The notes beneath the pieces were generated by a model. The model did not search any database, was not told where the DNA came from, and saw only the letters and a program-made list of their open reading frames with translations. A stretch of 64,000 nucleotides of DNA from Cylindrodendrum hubeiense (lineage: Eukaryota > Ascomycota > Sordariomycetes > Hypocreales > Nectriaceae): contig JAANBB010000191.1 in assembly GCA_014621425.1 (NCBI GenBank), positions 1 to 64,000 of the forward strand, given 5' to 3'. The translations under genes were made by a program, and so were the position numbers. Within the stretch, counting starts at the first letter, position 1. Every line of letters begins with the position of its first letter. Positions 1-11,492 of this stretch are shown piece after piece.

Positions 1-230
1 TCTCCCCTCCGATCTAGTAGAATAGCTAGTACCTCTCCACCCCCCCAATTCCTTGCTGCAGCTTTCATGACCTCCTCTGTAATAGTTATCTGATCTCCCT
101 TCCGATCCAGTAGAATAGCCAGTACATCTCCGCCTTTCCCTGGATTCCTTGCTGCAGCCTTCGTGACCTCCTCTGTAATGGTTATTTGATTTTCTTTCTG
201 ATCCAGTAGAATGGTCATTAACTCCAAGTC
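1..230 (-). repeat. Near-identical tandem repeats inside the NLR C-terminus
   Basis: Three successive units are visible. The shared string GATC(C/T)AGTAGAATRG starts at 11, 104 and 200, so the period is 93 and then 96 nt (31 and 32 codons). On the minus strand each unit reads roughly ITITEEVxKAAARN...VLAILLDRxGDQ. The array runs off the left edge, so the copy number is unknown. High identity between units fits concerted evolution of ligand-binding repeats, as known for other fungal NLRs. Confidence 0.8.
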
Positions 231-3200
231 ATCACGACTATATTTGGCTGCAGCTATAATGACACTTTCGTGCAAAACTGTTTCGGCTCCAACACGATTA
301 AGCATGCATTGAATGACTTCCTTGTAGCCTGACCTCATAGCTTCTATCAGTGGCGTCGATCCGTTGGAATCTATGAACGTAGTGTCCATGAAATCTCCTA
401 TTTGTGTCAATGTACTCTGTTCGCTTTCGAACTCAAGCACATAATTCACTATTTTGTAGACTCCCCAACAGGCCGCTACGTGAAAAACTGAAAAGTGTTC
501 GGGAATTTTCAAACCCATGTGTTTGAGATCGATGATTCTTCTCCATCTCAACCAAGCCTCCCGGCTTTGAGACTCGATAGCGAAGAACTTGGCCTGTGAA
601 TCTTTGACCTGGAATCGAGATATGGCCATACGCGCATGGTCGGGCCAAAATCTTGCCGCGTATGACAAAAACCCGCTATTTGCATCTTGCAACTCACTAA
701 GCTGAGGAGCATGCTTAATGAGATGATCAACACATTGGGCAGCAAAGTTAGCGTGGGTATCCAGTTCATAGACTGAATGATCGCTGCCAAAGCCCGGTGT
801 ATTGACTAGAAAGTCCCTGACGGATTGGTGCAGTAGTAGCACTTTATCGTCTTGGACCACCACCATTAAGCGACAGGACTCGATCTGCTCCGTTGTGAAT
901 TGCAACTGCTCTTCTTCTTCCTCGCCTGCATAGAGCTCACAAGCCGCAGCGAGCTCTAATACAGTCAGGGGGCGTCGAGCCACCACAACAAAACTTAAAA
1001 GACGTTGAATTGTCACCGCATCATCACCATGTAGCTCAAGAGCCGTATCTAGAAGATTCTTGTAAAGGGAATGTAGTCCTCGAGGTATTGCTTGAAGGCA
1101 TCTGACAGCGTCCTTAGAAGCAACACCTTTCGATGCTAACTCTTCGCAGGCTAAGCCCACCCACAAGAAGGTGTTTTCTGACTTTTGCTGAAGAATTTGA
1201 ATGATTTGATCTGCGACTTTGCTGGTGTATCTTTTCTTGGCTCTCAAAACTGCTACCTTCTCATCGATAAATTTGTTAATATCTCGCTTTGATTCTTTGA
1301 AGGATGACAAGTTCGTATTCGAGAAGTCGCCGAGGGATTCGCTGATCTCCGGGTATGGTCGGCTTGTGATCAATATGCTAAGGCTAAGATCGTGATTGAT
1401 AGGTGCGTTTGGACCAAAGTCCTCTTGGATTTGATCTAGAAGCAATGTTTGCGAATCGAGCTCGCATTCATCCAAAGCGTCGATGACGCAATACTTGTGG
1501 CCCGTCGCCTTGTCCGCGCCAACCTTCATCAACATTACCCAAAGGGCATCGAATGACTCAAACACTTGGGCTCCGCGTTCCTCAAACTTTGGTAAAACGT
1601 GACTGAGCAGCGATGGACGCTGCTGCAGCAGTTGTAAAAGAAGCCCTCGGACGACTGCTGTTGCTGTTTTCCGCGTGGTGTAGCTGGAATCGCAGAAGAA
1701 GTAGGCGAGCGTTTTCTGAGTTGTGGTGGAAAAGATGCGCGACAGTTCCTCAGCCAGGAACATGGACATGGTGCTCTTTCCCGTCCCTGGATTCCCATAC
1801 AGCCAAAGGATGTTGTGTATTCGGGACCGTAAACCTGACGTAAAGACGCCGCGGAGCCAGGTGGTCAAAGGCTCGGTCCCAAGAATCCAGTCGCATGTGC
1901 CTGTAGCACGGCCACCCTTTTTGCGTTTCATCGCCAGCATGTCCTCGAATGGATCGGTCACAACGAGGGCCCGAAGGCATTCTTTAGCTTCGGGATTTTG
2001 TCCGAGAATATCTAGGCAGCTGTTAGTAACTATATGAGACGAATGAAAATGAAAAATCACGGTTTCTGTCGGTAATGATGGTGTGTGCTGCGACTATGTT
2101 AGCTGCTGATTGCTCACTCGATTTCGCACCACATACGCTGCATCCGGCATTGTATGATGCGTCGTGCATCCACACACATCTTGCGAATCTCCTCCGAGAC
2201 GCTTAAGAATGAGCGATCATTCGGGCCTGAGAATTTGTTCATGTTGAAATGATCTACTTGTAGTGGGATTCTGTTAAGTCCTGGGATGCAGGCGGATGCC
2301 TCTTCGACTACCTATTGCACATGTGAGCTGGAAACTGTCAAAGCGGACCACACAACGCACCATGCCCTTGATGACGCCACCGACAAATTTTCGTCGTCCG
2401 TAATCCGACTCGTACAGCTCAAAGAAAAATGAGGCTTGGGTCGAGAGGGTGTTTAGCATCTTGCAGAAGTTGTGTAGTTTGTCACTAAGACCTGGGTCGT
2501 CATAGGCTAATTCTTTGATGATCCCATCGTGGGAACCTGCTGGCGACATGACAGTGGCCAGGATGTGGGGCAGAAATTGAAACTTTGTCCCGCGTAGAGG
2601 AGAGCCGAGGAAAATAACGCCAACCGCGGACATTGCGATATCCTTGAAGTTGTCTTCGGAATTGGCATATAAGAGGCCCTAGATGGTATCAGTCTGTGTG
2701 TCGTGGAGGAAAATTTTACACAATGCGAAGACGAGGGGTCATGGACAAAAAGCATACATGCTGGATCACGTTTCCACCTAAGCTGTGTCCGATGAAAATA
2801 ATGGGCCGGCCAGCCGCTTCCGCACGAAAAGCGTGGACGGCGCGGGCGAGATCCTCGCCGCAGAGCTGAAGACGGGTCCGCGGTGCGTTGGCATGCCACC
2901 TAGAATCATAGCTGTAGAGCATGATCCGGGACTCTGGAATGATGCTTGGGAGCATGTTTGCGTCTTCTAGCCATTTGACCAAGCGACCCGGATTGGCCTT
3001 GTCCTTCCATGTCCAAGACCAGTCGACGTTGGCTCCCAGGCCATGGACAGCAATGATGCTGGGGGGACGTATCCATTAGACTGCTGTTTGAAGGGGTAAA
3101 TGCATTCGGTGGGCTTACTCGACTTGCGCATTCTTGTCCTTGCTCTCGTACACCACCTCGAGAGGCGGTCGATTTCGCAGAGCCTGGATTGATTAGCGGA

Positions 3201-3239
3201 CCAATAGGGTATGGATTAAGAAAGTGGCAATTTTACCAT
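1..3239 (-). CDS. NLR-like protein: alpha/beta hydrolase - NACHT - C-terminal repeats (3' end off window)
   Basis: Fungal NOD-like receptor architecture, expected to act in the cytosol in non-self recognition. My model, in minus order: start codon 3239..3237, then exons 3183..3119, 3058..2758, 2678..2361, 2311..2137 and 2011..1 (open at the edge). All joins keep frame; the 2136 donor reads GTATGT and its acceptor is preceded by CTAAC. Residues about 24-122 are a DUF676/lipase-like fold with IIAVHGLGANVDWSW and the nucleophile motif GHSLGG. The NACHT domain begins near residue 358 with Walker A GNPGTGKST and has Walker B VIDALDE near 465. Downstream come a helical region and 31-32 residue repeats from about residue 885. 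The true N-terminus may lie further upstream, because the proposed start sits directly on an intron. At least 957 residues are in the window. The hydrolase could be an effector domain; that role is inferred from other fungal NLRs. Confidence 0.85.
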
Positions 3240-4268
3240 GATAAGTGCCGGTCGCGGATAATTGCGAGGGAGAAAAGACGTTGTCGGTAAATTGGAATCG
3301 CTAGATAGCGTTGAGTATGGTAAGAATTGAAGCAGACCAAAGGGTGAAAATGGCGCTCTGGTTTCAGAGTAAGATTAGCACCCGTGCAGCCGCTGGTGTG
3401 GGGATATTGGACTTGCCGATTGGTAGATGGCAAGTTGACAGCCTGCTGCACCCAGGTGGCTGAAGCCGTGTTTGCTTGCAGCCTGACGCTGGCCTGATGT
3501 CAACCGTTCACCAGAAATAATATCCGGCTCAGATAAACTGTCGCAATAATACTAACTGCTCTATGCTACACGCATGAAGACAGTACTTGGAGGCTCCATC
3601 TGGCTGCCACTACCACGATCTCAACACAACAAACGCCATCAATATTGGACAACATTCAGCCGTCTCCATTTAGGATCTTAGAGTGGGGCGCCGGTATCCT
3701 AGAACGAGAGTCAACGCTGATGCTTCCTTGAGCGTCTGTTTTCTTCTTCCCAATAAATACGGAACTATCTGCCCGTAAATAGTCAAACATATTGACAGCC
3801 GGTTGTGTAGCAGGGCTACCATTGTTGACCAGCTCATTCACAGCCTTGATCTCATCACTTGTTGAAGTGGGGTGATACACAATGTCCACGAGGTGGTGTT
3901 AGACGTTTCCATATTCCATTTAATGATTAGAAGCCTTATTTCAGCACTTGCTCTGCTTGGGAGTGACACAAGTTCAAAGGCGGACAGTTGGCAGCTTAAG
4001 TTCCGACCTGGTGGAGACACGCGTGTATTTGTGAGCGGGGTAAGAACAAACAATCGCATAACACGAATAGCTATATGCAGAGCCCAAAAAAAAGCCGAGC
4101 ATCAGGAGGGGAGTTGAGAAGGTAATTCTGTTAATTCAATACTACCTTACCGCGGAAGTCGATCTTGATAAGCTGCAAAAAGCGGGGTGACCCTAACCAC
4201 GCCATTTCCACCTCATCACATCACCGCTTCGTCAGACAAATTGTTCTTCATATTTCACGTACTTGAAA
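3240..4268. other. Intergenic, no convincing gene
   Basis: Spacer between the divergent NLR-like gene and the small YqfO-like gene; it should carry both promoters. Short ORFs here lack family resemblance and several use non-ATG starts. The frame upstream of the NLR start codon is open back to a stop near 3380, so an extra 5' exon cannot be excluded. Confidence 0.5.
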
Positions 4269-4712
4269 ATGGCGTCATCTGCTGTAGCGACGGTCTTCAG
4301 ACTTGTATTCAACGTACCCGAATCGCACGTCGCAGCCTGCAAGGCAGCCATCTTTGCGGCTGGAGCGGGCCGCTACCCCAAGGGAACCTATACAGAATGT
4401 TGCTGGTCCACCATAGGTACCGGCCAGTTCCGGCCAGGAAGCGCAGCGAATCCACATATTGGATCAGTGGGCGACCTAGAGCATGTACCCGAGGTTCGAG
4501 TTGAAGCTCCGTGTGTTGGAGAAGATGTTGTAAGGAAGGCAGTTGAAGCACTGAAAGGGTGAGGACGACTTCGATTAGCTTTACGTTATCAACCTTGATT
4601 TGCAACACATGCCTTGTATGCTGTTTGTGTCAACGGAGTAGGCTAACAGCATCTCAGTGCCCACCCGTACGAAGAGCCTTCGTACCAAGTGTATAAGGTG
4701 GAGGTTTTCTAA
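4269..4712 (+). CDS. Small YqfO/NIF3 insert-type (PII/CutA-like) domain protein
   Basis: About 114 residues from two exons, 4269..4558 and 4658..4712, separated by a 99-nt GT-AG intron with a GGCTAAC branch site. I chose ATG 4269 because the longer frame would need a TTG start. The protein matches the stand-alone version of the domain inserted in bacterial NIF3/YqfO proteins: RLVFNVPESHVAACKAAIF at the start, then GRYPKGTYTECCWSTIGTGQFRP, then the diagnostic ending AHPYEEPSYQVYKVEVF, which comes from the second exon. The family is a compact ferredoxin-like fold that tends to form trimers; its biochemical role in fungi is not settled. The gene looks intact. Confidence 0.85.
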
Positions 4713-5099
4713 GCTGATGGTGCGACTCGAACAACTCAGATTCTAGGCTTTTCGTGACATATCGCAAGCACGACGAATAGAAAGCATGGAACGTGAATAT
4801 AATTTGAAACTGCCTGTCGTAAAGTGCTGAGACTTTATCATTATTGCTGGGATTCAAAGTGACAGGCTTGAAATGCATTGTGACATCTAAATCTTAGCCT
4901 TGAGAACGTTAATTATCTGTATGAAGTTAGTGACTACATTACAGTACCTCCTTAATTTACCCCGGAGATACACAGTTACGGAAAGAAGGAATGAAGTTTG
5001 CGACGCTAGATTATATGTACACAGGAGACTTGCCGTTGAGAAAGTGTTGGCATCTCTACCCCACTGTCTGAAGCATGTGGTATTGTGCCATCTTACTAT
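4713..5099. other. Intergenic, AT-rich, no gene seen
   Basis: Contains only short ORFs without recognisable domains. It may hold the most decayed 3' part of the MFS relic that begins at 5985, because the frames of that relic become unreadable here. Confidence 0.4.
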
Positions 5100-5985
5100 A
5101 TTCTTAGGTGAAGTACCCGCGACCAGTGCTGTTTGAGAAGTTGGGTAAGGTCCAGAACCACATCATAGCGACTATGATGCTCACGATTCCTGGAACATAC
5201 CTTAGTCGGTTTAGGCTTTGGTGGGGGCGCTTTTAGTTTACCAACCTTCTAGAATAATAAACCACCTCCAGGATCTTAATCTAGCCAGTCCATTCATATT
5301 TTTAAAGATAGTAGCAGCTAGGGATACGGAGAAGATGCTGCATATTATGCTGCGACATGCCAAATATCCATCCGAAACGGCATTTGCTATTTGGTGTACC
5401 ACTGAGAGCTAAGAAGCTACACATCCGGCATGAACGGACTTCAGTTACTCTGACCGGAGATCTGCAAACCATGAAGCCCCAGGGTCGAATAATAAGCGGT
5501 ATATAGATGTTGGTGGTTGACTACAACAGAATGATCATATGCATGGAATAGTGTGGCTTGCCATTTTGCGATGAGGATGGCTGGCACCTGAGAGATGATA
5601 TAGCCGACGTAGAAGAGGAAAATACCGGCGGACCACTCAACGTTGGACATTTAAAAGTCCTCTTGAATTCCCGCGAGTCGTAAGTTGGATACATTGATTC
5701 CATTGATATCATTAGAGTGTCTAGTAAGCAGTATTTAATCTTTGTGCCTAATTTGAGACCTAGCTCATAGGAAGCGTCATAGTGATGGACACAAGAACAC
5801 ACAGTCAAGCTTCTCGAGCACCGCCTCGCTCAAAGACTCAAGCTTCTCGTCCGAAATGTCCACGAGAAGCGGATATCGCTGGCGGAGAAGTTCAAGATGC
5901 AGGCCGTTAGTCTTCTTGCGTTGAGCACCGCTGGAGACCTGGCCACATTGGAGACTTGCGACTTCTTGGATTCAACTTCCGTCAT
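5100..5985 (-). pseudogene. Decayed MFS transporter (allantoate/nicotinate permease type)
   Basis: Scattered pieces of one MFS protein occur in the right order but in different frames. They include LRQRYPLLVDISDEKLESL near 5840-5880, INVSNLRLAGIQEDF followed at once by a stop and then MSNVEWSAGIFLFYVGYIIS near 5590-5690, RPWGFMVCRSPVRVTE near 5450, and FKNMNGLARLRSWRWFIILE near 5240-5290. A weaker match to the following TLPNFSN / AQYHMLQ segment reaches about 5100. Order and content match the N-terminal half of MFS anion:cation symporters (DxxNVSNARLAG..., FYVGYIISQVPA). Several frameshifts and stops make it non-functional. Nothing of the C-terminal half is recognisable. Confidence 0.8.
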
Positions 5986-6872
5986 GATGAAAGCGTCTGT
6001 TGGCACTTCTATACAGTGTTTCGTCTTTGGGTAGGCTGGGAGGGTAACTATTTGCCTGACGGAGATGTAGAACAAGAGGTACTGAGAGTTAGGTCTAGAA
6101 TTTGGAGAATCTCGAACGCCCTTCAACAACAACTCCATCACACACACGGCTCCTAGCATGTGGTTGGACCTCAACTTATAATGTAACACCCTGTTCCCGT
6201 AATTCAAGGTAGAGCATGACACACAAAATGGCTTCATACCCCAGATGGTTCCTATGGAACCGACACCCACCAGGGCCCACGCCGATCTCAGGCACCAGGC
6301 TGCAGCGGCCCACTTAATACCACAATAGGTTACATATTTTGCAACCTCCGCCTCATCGACAGCTCACCCGCGGCCGTTGGTCCCCAAATCTTCAGTCATG
6401 TAACTACATGGGAAAGCCTTGGGTGGATCAGGGGGTAATGGGGTGGTGAGACTGGAGCATTGATGACAGAAAGGCGTTCTTGAAGGCTAGCAAATATTTT
6501 CTTGCGTTGGGTCAATTGTTGAGACGGTTTGTGCCAGAAAGGTAGGGCTGACCACTGGGCACACGGTGAATTTATTTCAAGTGGCATGTTCCCCTGCATA
6601 ATGAGGCGGAATCAACCTTGGCGCCCTCAACATCGCTGCTACACCGCCATAACCAGGCTGCCGAGACAATGGGCGAACCACCACCAGCAAAGCAGCGAGG
6701 CAACCAATTTTTCTTGTCTTAAAATATAACGAAAACTGATTGGAAAAGAAGAAGGAGAAATTTTTAATTATCAGTCTAACTTGACACCTAGATCCTTTTC
6801 ATTCTTATTGGTGCATTTCCATCACCAAGACTGATATTGGCCGCTTCTCCCTCAGCGCTTTCAGCTCCATTT
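5986..6872. other. Intergenic, no gene seen
   Basis: Spacer between the 5' end of the MFS relic and the HET gene. The last 150 bases are AT-rich and probably hold the HET promoter. No ORF here shows a recognisable domain. Confidence 0.5.
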
Positions 6873-9507
6873 ATGATGCCTAGCGATGTGGCCATTGACA
6901 TGGTCGGTCTTGTGGCTATTCCTGCCCGATCACGCGCACCCGATGACCTTCACCCCCTTTCTCAATCAGATTTCTATGCAAGCCTTCCTCTCCCTAAGCG
7001 TTCACGGTGCATTCGACTCCTCGACTTATACCATTCAACCGATCCATCGAGTAATTCTACGCTTATTGGGAATATTCGAGTAGTCGATCTCGACGATGCG
7101 CCATCCTTCACGGCCCTGTCCTACGTCTGGGGCAAAAAGGCTAAACAAAGCCATACGCTCCTTTGCCAGCCCAACGGATTTTCTCTTGAGATCACGCAAG
7201 CATGCCACGCGGCTTTATGGCAGCTTCGGAAAAAGTTCAGTCCTCTTACAATATGGGTTGATGCCATCTGTATAAACCAAGATGATGAAGACGAGAAAGC
7301 AAACCAAATTCCTCATATGAAAGACATATACACTCTCGCTGATGCGGTTTTCGTATGGCTGGGAGATGGCAACGCCAAATCTGACAGGTGCATTCAAATC
7401 ATTCGAAACTCAGCAATGACAAGGCCACTTCTATCCGAGGGGCTACCATGGCTATCAGTTCAAGCAGCGAGGGCTGATTCCCAATATCTTATATCTTTCA
7501 CAGAGTGGATTCGGCAGGTTTTGAGTAAGTGCCGAGAGGCTTTTCCCTGCCTAATCTTTGAGATCACGGCCTATCTAACCTTGTGAAACATTAGCTCGTT
7601 TTTTACTTGAGATTTCAATACTCGCTTCTTCAAGAAATTCCGCATCCGATGACCCCTTTCTAGATGAAATACTCGACCGCGAATGGATTCGAAGAGCCTG
7701 GACATTCCAGGAGATCATCTTGGCAAGAAACCCGATCGTGCTTTGTGGCGACAAGCTTCTACGATGGGACGAGTTGGCCAAGGTGACATTTAGAGGCTTT
7801 GAAACTGAGGAAATCACGAATCTCTCGGCTTCTCCAGCAGTGCGAAAAAGTTGGCACTCAATGATGAATCTCTGGTTCAGATTTCCCCGCGACGGTCCTC
7901 TAAGAGCCCGTGGTCGAATGAGTGTTATTCTTGGTCGATTTTGTCGCCTGGATCATCAGTTGGAAGAACGTCTATATCCAAGACTGAAGTTCACCTTAGC
8001 ATTTGTGATTGCCATTCCCTCCCTGTTGGCAGGATATATTTCTTTTCTTGTGTCAGCCTATACTATATGGTCGACTTTGAACGGATTTATACTTGAGTAT
8101 ATAACGTCTGGCCCTACACTTCTAGTCATTATCGAGCCTGTGGAACCTTCGACAGACGAACCCGGGACAGAGACAGACGCTACTATTGCACTTTCGTTTA
8201 TTCTTATTACAGTAGTCCCACTACTTACTTTCTTGCTACTCGTTCAACTCAGCTTGCTCGCTAGGCGATGCTACTTCATCCTTTGGGGTGCAAGTCGGAG
8301 ATTACCTGAAATTAATCAAAGCCAAGCCAGATGTCAACAGTCCAGATTCACCGAACTAGATAGCATTCGGGTAGCCCTATGCGAGAGATCCAGTTCCAAG
8401 CCTCATGACATGGCGTTTTCTGTCTTCGCCCTCCTGGAGAGTATGGACGTACTGGTTCCCCAGCCCGACTACAAGCAACCTGTGCATGAAGCATACCAGT
8501 CTCTATTAGAGACACTATTCATATGGGACCCATCCACCTTGCTGATGGTTTGTGACAGTGGCAGCCGCCACTCGAAACTCAGCCCATCTTGGGTCCCAGA
8601 TTGGTCCACAATACCACCAAGCCGTTGGTTATTATTGAAGTACAAATTCGGAGATGCAGAAGGTGCAACTCTGCCTCCAAACAGCACGACAATGATTCGT
8701 GTATCCAACAATATTCTCACAATGCGAGGGGTCGATTGCGGATGTATCGCCTATCGCACCCGTCAGCCAGGGATCTTCACCAGTGTGGAAGATTATTGGA
8801 TCCCAGAGCTTTGCCGTTGGCTCGCATACGTGCAGCGAACTTGCAAGCTTCTGGAGTCGTATGACAATCTGGATTACTACGTATTTTCGGTTCTCGAAGG
8901 TATCTCTCTGAAACGGAAGCGATCAGATCACTTGGCGACCCCGGACTTCAAGAAGTCCTCCAGCTTACCAGATTACTACGCACTTTCGGTTCTCGAAGCT
9001 ATCTATATGAAACGGAGGCGATCGGATCACTTGGCGACCCCCGACTTCAAGAAGCTCTACAGCTTACCAGATTACGACACGAAAGTGGAAGACTTTTGCT
9101 ATATCTTCCACGCGTTCCAAGACATCTTTCCGAAGCCACGGGATGCCATTATTCACATCGATCCTTCAAAGGACAGGCATGCCGTACCACATTAGGTGGT
9201 ATCAGTTATGACGCAAATTTTGCGCGATACCGACAGCCTCTGGGCGTACATCATGAGGGTCACTAATTCGATGATGCTTGACAAAAGGTGTCTATTCTCT
9301 ATGGAAAATGGATATATTGGTACCGGACTTCATGACCTACAGATCGGCGATAAAATCTTTCTCCTCGAGGGACTTCCGGTGCCAATGGCCCTTCGGCATT
9401 GTGGAGATAATAAATACAAGGTCGTCGGGGCAGTTTGCGTTCATGGTTTGATGCATTGGGAAGATTTGAAAATAAAAAAAGATGCAGAGGAAGTTATGCT
9501 TATATAA
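6873..9507 (+). CDS. HET-domain protein with membrane segments, interrupted by an in-frame TAG
   Basis: Heterokaryon-incompatibility (HET) domain protein, expected to trigger cell death on non-self recognition. Exons are 6873..7524 and 7595 onward; the 70-nt intron has donor GTAAGT and branch TCTAACC. I chose ATG 6873 because the longer frame uses TTG. HET motifs: SFTALSYVWG near residue 78, IWVDAICINQ near 127, and RRAWTFQE near 249. Hydrophobic stretches near residues 347-375 and 416-446 look like transmembrane helices, which is unusual for the family. Residues about 643-709 are a tandem duplication. The frame meets TAG at 9193-9195, yet the same frame continues to 9507 with a typical HET C-terminus (NGYIGTGLHDLQIGDKIFLL ... 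VHGLMHWED). Either the gene has a recent nonsense mutation, or a weak in-frame 111-nt intron (9085..9195, donor GTGGAA) is removed. Confidence 0.8.
8872..9069 (+). repeat. 99-bp in-frame tandem duplication in the HET gene
   Basis: Units 8872..8970 and 8971..9069 have exactly the same length and both begin GATTACTACG. They encode 33-residue copies sharing RSDHLATPDFKK. A third copy begins at 9070 (GATTACGAC) and stops. The differences are few, so the duplication is fairly young. Confidence 0.9.
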
Positions 9508-11492
9508 ACACGCATCTTATGAGGCGACATAAAATAGATCAACGGGATACATAATGGAACCGTAGGGTAGTGATGAGATTTAGCTACAAGCAACCAAGGG
9601 ATTATTTAGCTACGCCATATATAGACATTAATAAATAGCCGACATTCAAGGCGAAGGCTTGAAGACAAAAGAATACGTGTTTCAACATGCAATGTTTCAA
9701 CTAGACTGTGACAAATGTTTATTTGTTGGTGTAGATTAAGCAAAATGCATGTTTGTCTATGATTGGGCGGGTTAAAAATTATGACTCGAGGAGTTTCGCC
9801 CGTATTCACGCTTCATGTATTGTATTCCAGGCCGATATCAGAGCGGTTGTCTATCGTTAGGCCCTCTGATTCTACTCTTCATGGCTAGGCACCAAGTGTG
9901 CACGTTGTATGATTTAAGCCATCCGGCTTCTACTGGAGAACCTGTTGCGATCCGTTATGATATCGCGGGCTTTAGCCATTTTCATCTCTGCTGATCTTGT
10001 CACCTGTGGCTGACTGATGTGGTTTGTGCCTGTAACCGGAATTACTATAGAGTTGGGTTGGAAGTGACTGGCCCCTGCTTCACAGCAAGTCTGGTGTGTT
10101 ATGGGTACGTGATGCTAGCACGATTTTCTTGTCGCGGTCATTTTGGTGTAGATGATAGTAGCTTGTGTAGGACTGACCACGGGAGATACGCTTCAGCTGG
10201 TTGATTTAGCGAGGCTGTCGTCGGACGTAGCTGCTCATATCTCTTCACTGGTCGGTGTCGTTGCTATGCATTGTTTGAAGGCCTTAGCCGCATTCCTCTC
10301 AGACCCCTAATCCATCAACGTAGTCCGAGCAGGCTGATATCTCTAAGGGAGGAACTCGGTAGTAGCCTTGCGGCTCTCTGGACTCAGTTCAGGATGACTG
10401 GAGTCTCCGTATCTACTACGCGGCGGGAAGAGCCATCATACTACACAGAGTACGGGTGAGCGGCCCCGATCCACAAACTACAGCTGTTGGCCGAACCTAG
10501 CGTCTATATCTTCGAGGATGAGCCAGCTCATCGGGATCGTAGCCTCTATGTATAGTGGCGGCGATGGTGATGCCAATCAAAGGGAATAATTGTTTTCAAT
10601 GTCGGCTGGAGCACCCGGGTTATCTCTTGGAACCATCACAGGCGGAGTGGGTCTGGGTGGGGAGCATCCGGACTTCGGGGCCGATGAACAGCTGAGCTTC
10701 ATTCAGGCAAGAAAATTTACAGAGGACTACCCAGTGATGGCGGTCGAAGCTCGCCTCGCAATGTCGAATAATTATGGCTATAGATGGTCCCAATACCGTG
10801 TTTTGCAATTAGAGATTCCATTTCGAATATGCCTCTTAACGCCACCTTTTTTCCCACTGACCTTCTTTTGCTGGATGAAGGACGAGGATACAACGAGAAT
10901 ATCCATTTCAGCTCCAAGTGTACAGGCCATTGGGCTGAAGTGCGGGTTTGGAGATCGAAGACCTAGTGCACACGCTGGGATTCAGCTGCAAATTAAGTAG
11001 CCAGTCACCAGCGAATTTAAGCGATGTGGCGGACAGTCTCACCATGGCTTAACGGTAGAGTCGTTGTGAGTCCACTTAGAGTAGGGTTAGTGGCAGAATA
11101 GTGTGTCCAATACGGCGCTAAGATACAGAGCTCAGCCTAGACCATTACCCCTGGATCAAGGGCATCGAAAACATGGCGCACTAAAATGGGTAGCTCTCGC
11201 CGTAGTCGAGGCTCATCTCCACATTCCAGGCTGGAAAATTCACTCATGGTGGTAATTTCACCAACTCAGAGATGATAGAACGGGTCGAGCGCCAGAGGGT
11301 TTCCTTTCCAGGAGGTGGCTTAAAATACCTTATTTTGGTAATTTCGAACCTTATCTTCTTCATCGCTCGCTAATGACCTTCCATGTATGAACCTCCAATT
11401 CCCATGATACATAACTCTGTTTGTCACTCGTGGAACCTGGCCCGATTTCTTGCATTCGACAAAGGCGTGCGCGTCAATCTCAAGCCGTAAAG
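9508..11492. other. Long intergenic stretch, no gene supported
   Basis: Two kilobases with only short ORFs. The longest (10590-11000, plus strand) has no recognisable domain and no clear splice partners. A small segment at 10129-10155 encodes RGHFGVDDS, which is also encoded just upstream of the Hsp70-kinase start with many silent differences (see findings). The 3' part should contain the promoter of the secreted protein gene. Confidence 0.4.

Noticed and set aside
3656..3889. 77-codon minus-strand ORF (SDEIKAVNELVNNGSPATQ...)
   Set aside because: Looks protein-like but needs a GTG start, has a stop just upstream and no splice acceptor; no family recognised.
10590..11000. 136-codon plus-strand ORF
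   Set aside because: No domain, no family resemblance and non-coding composition; left as intergenic.
11041..11085. tRNA-like string (GGCTTAACGGTAGAGTCG)
   Set aside because: Resembles a D arm, but no matching acceptor stem, anticodon arm or T arm follows.
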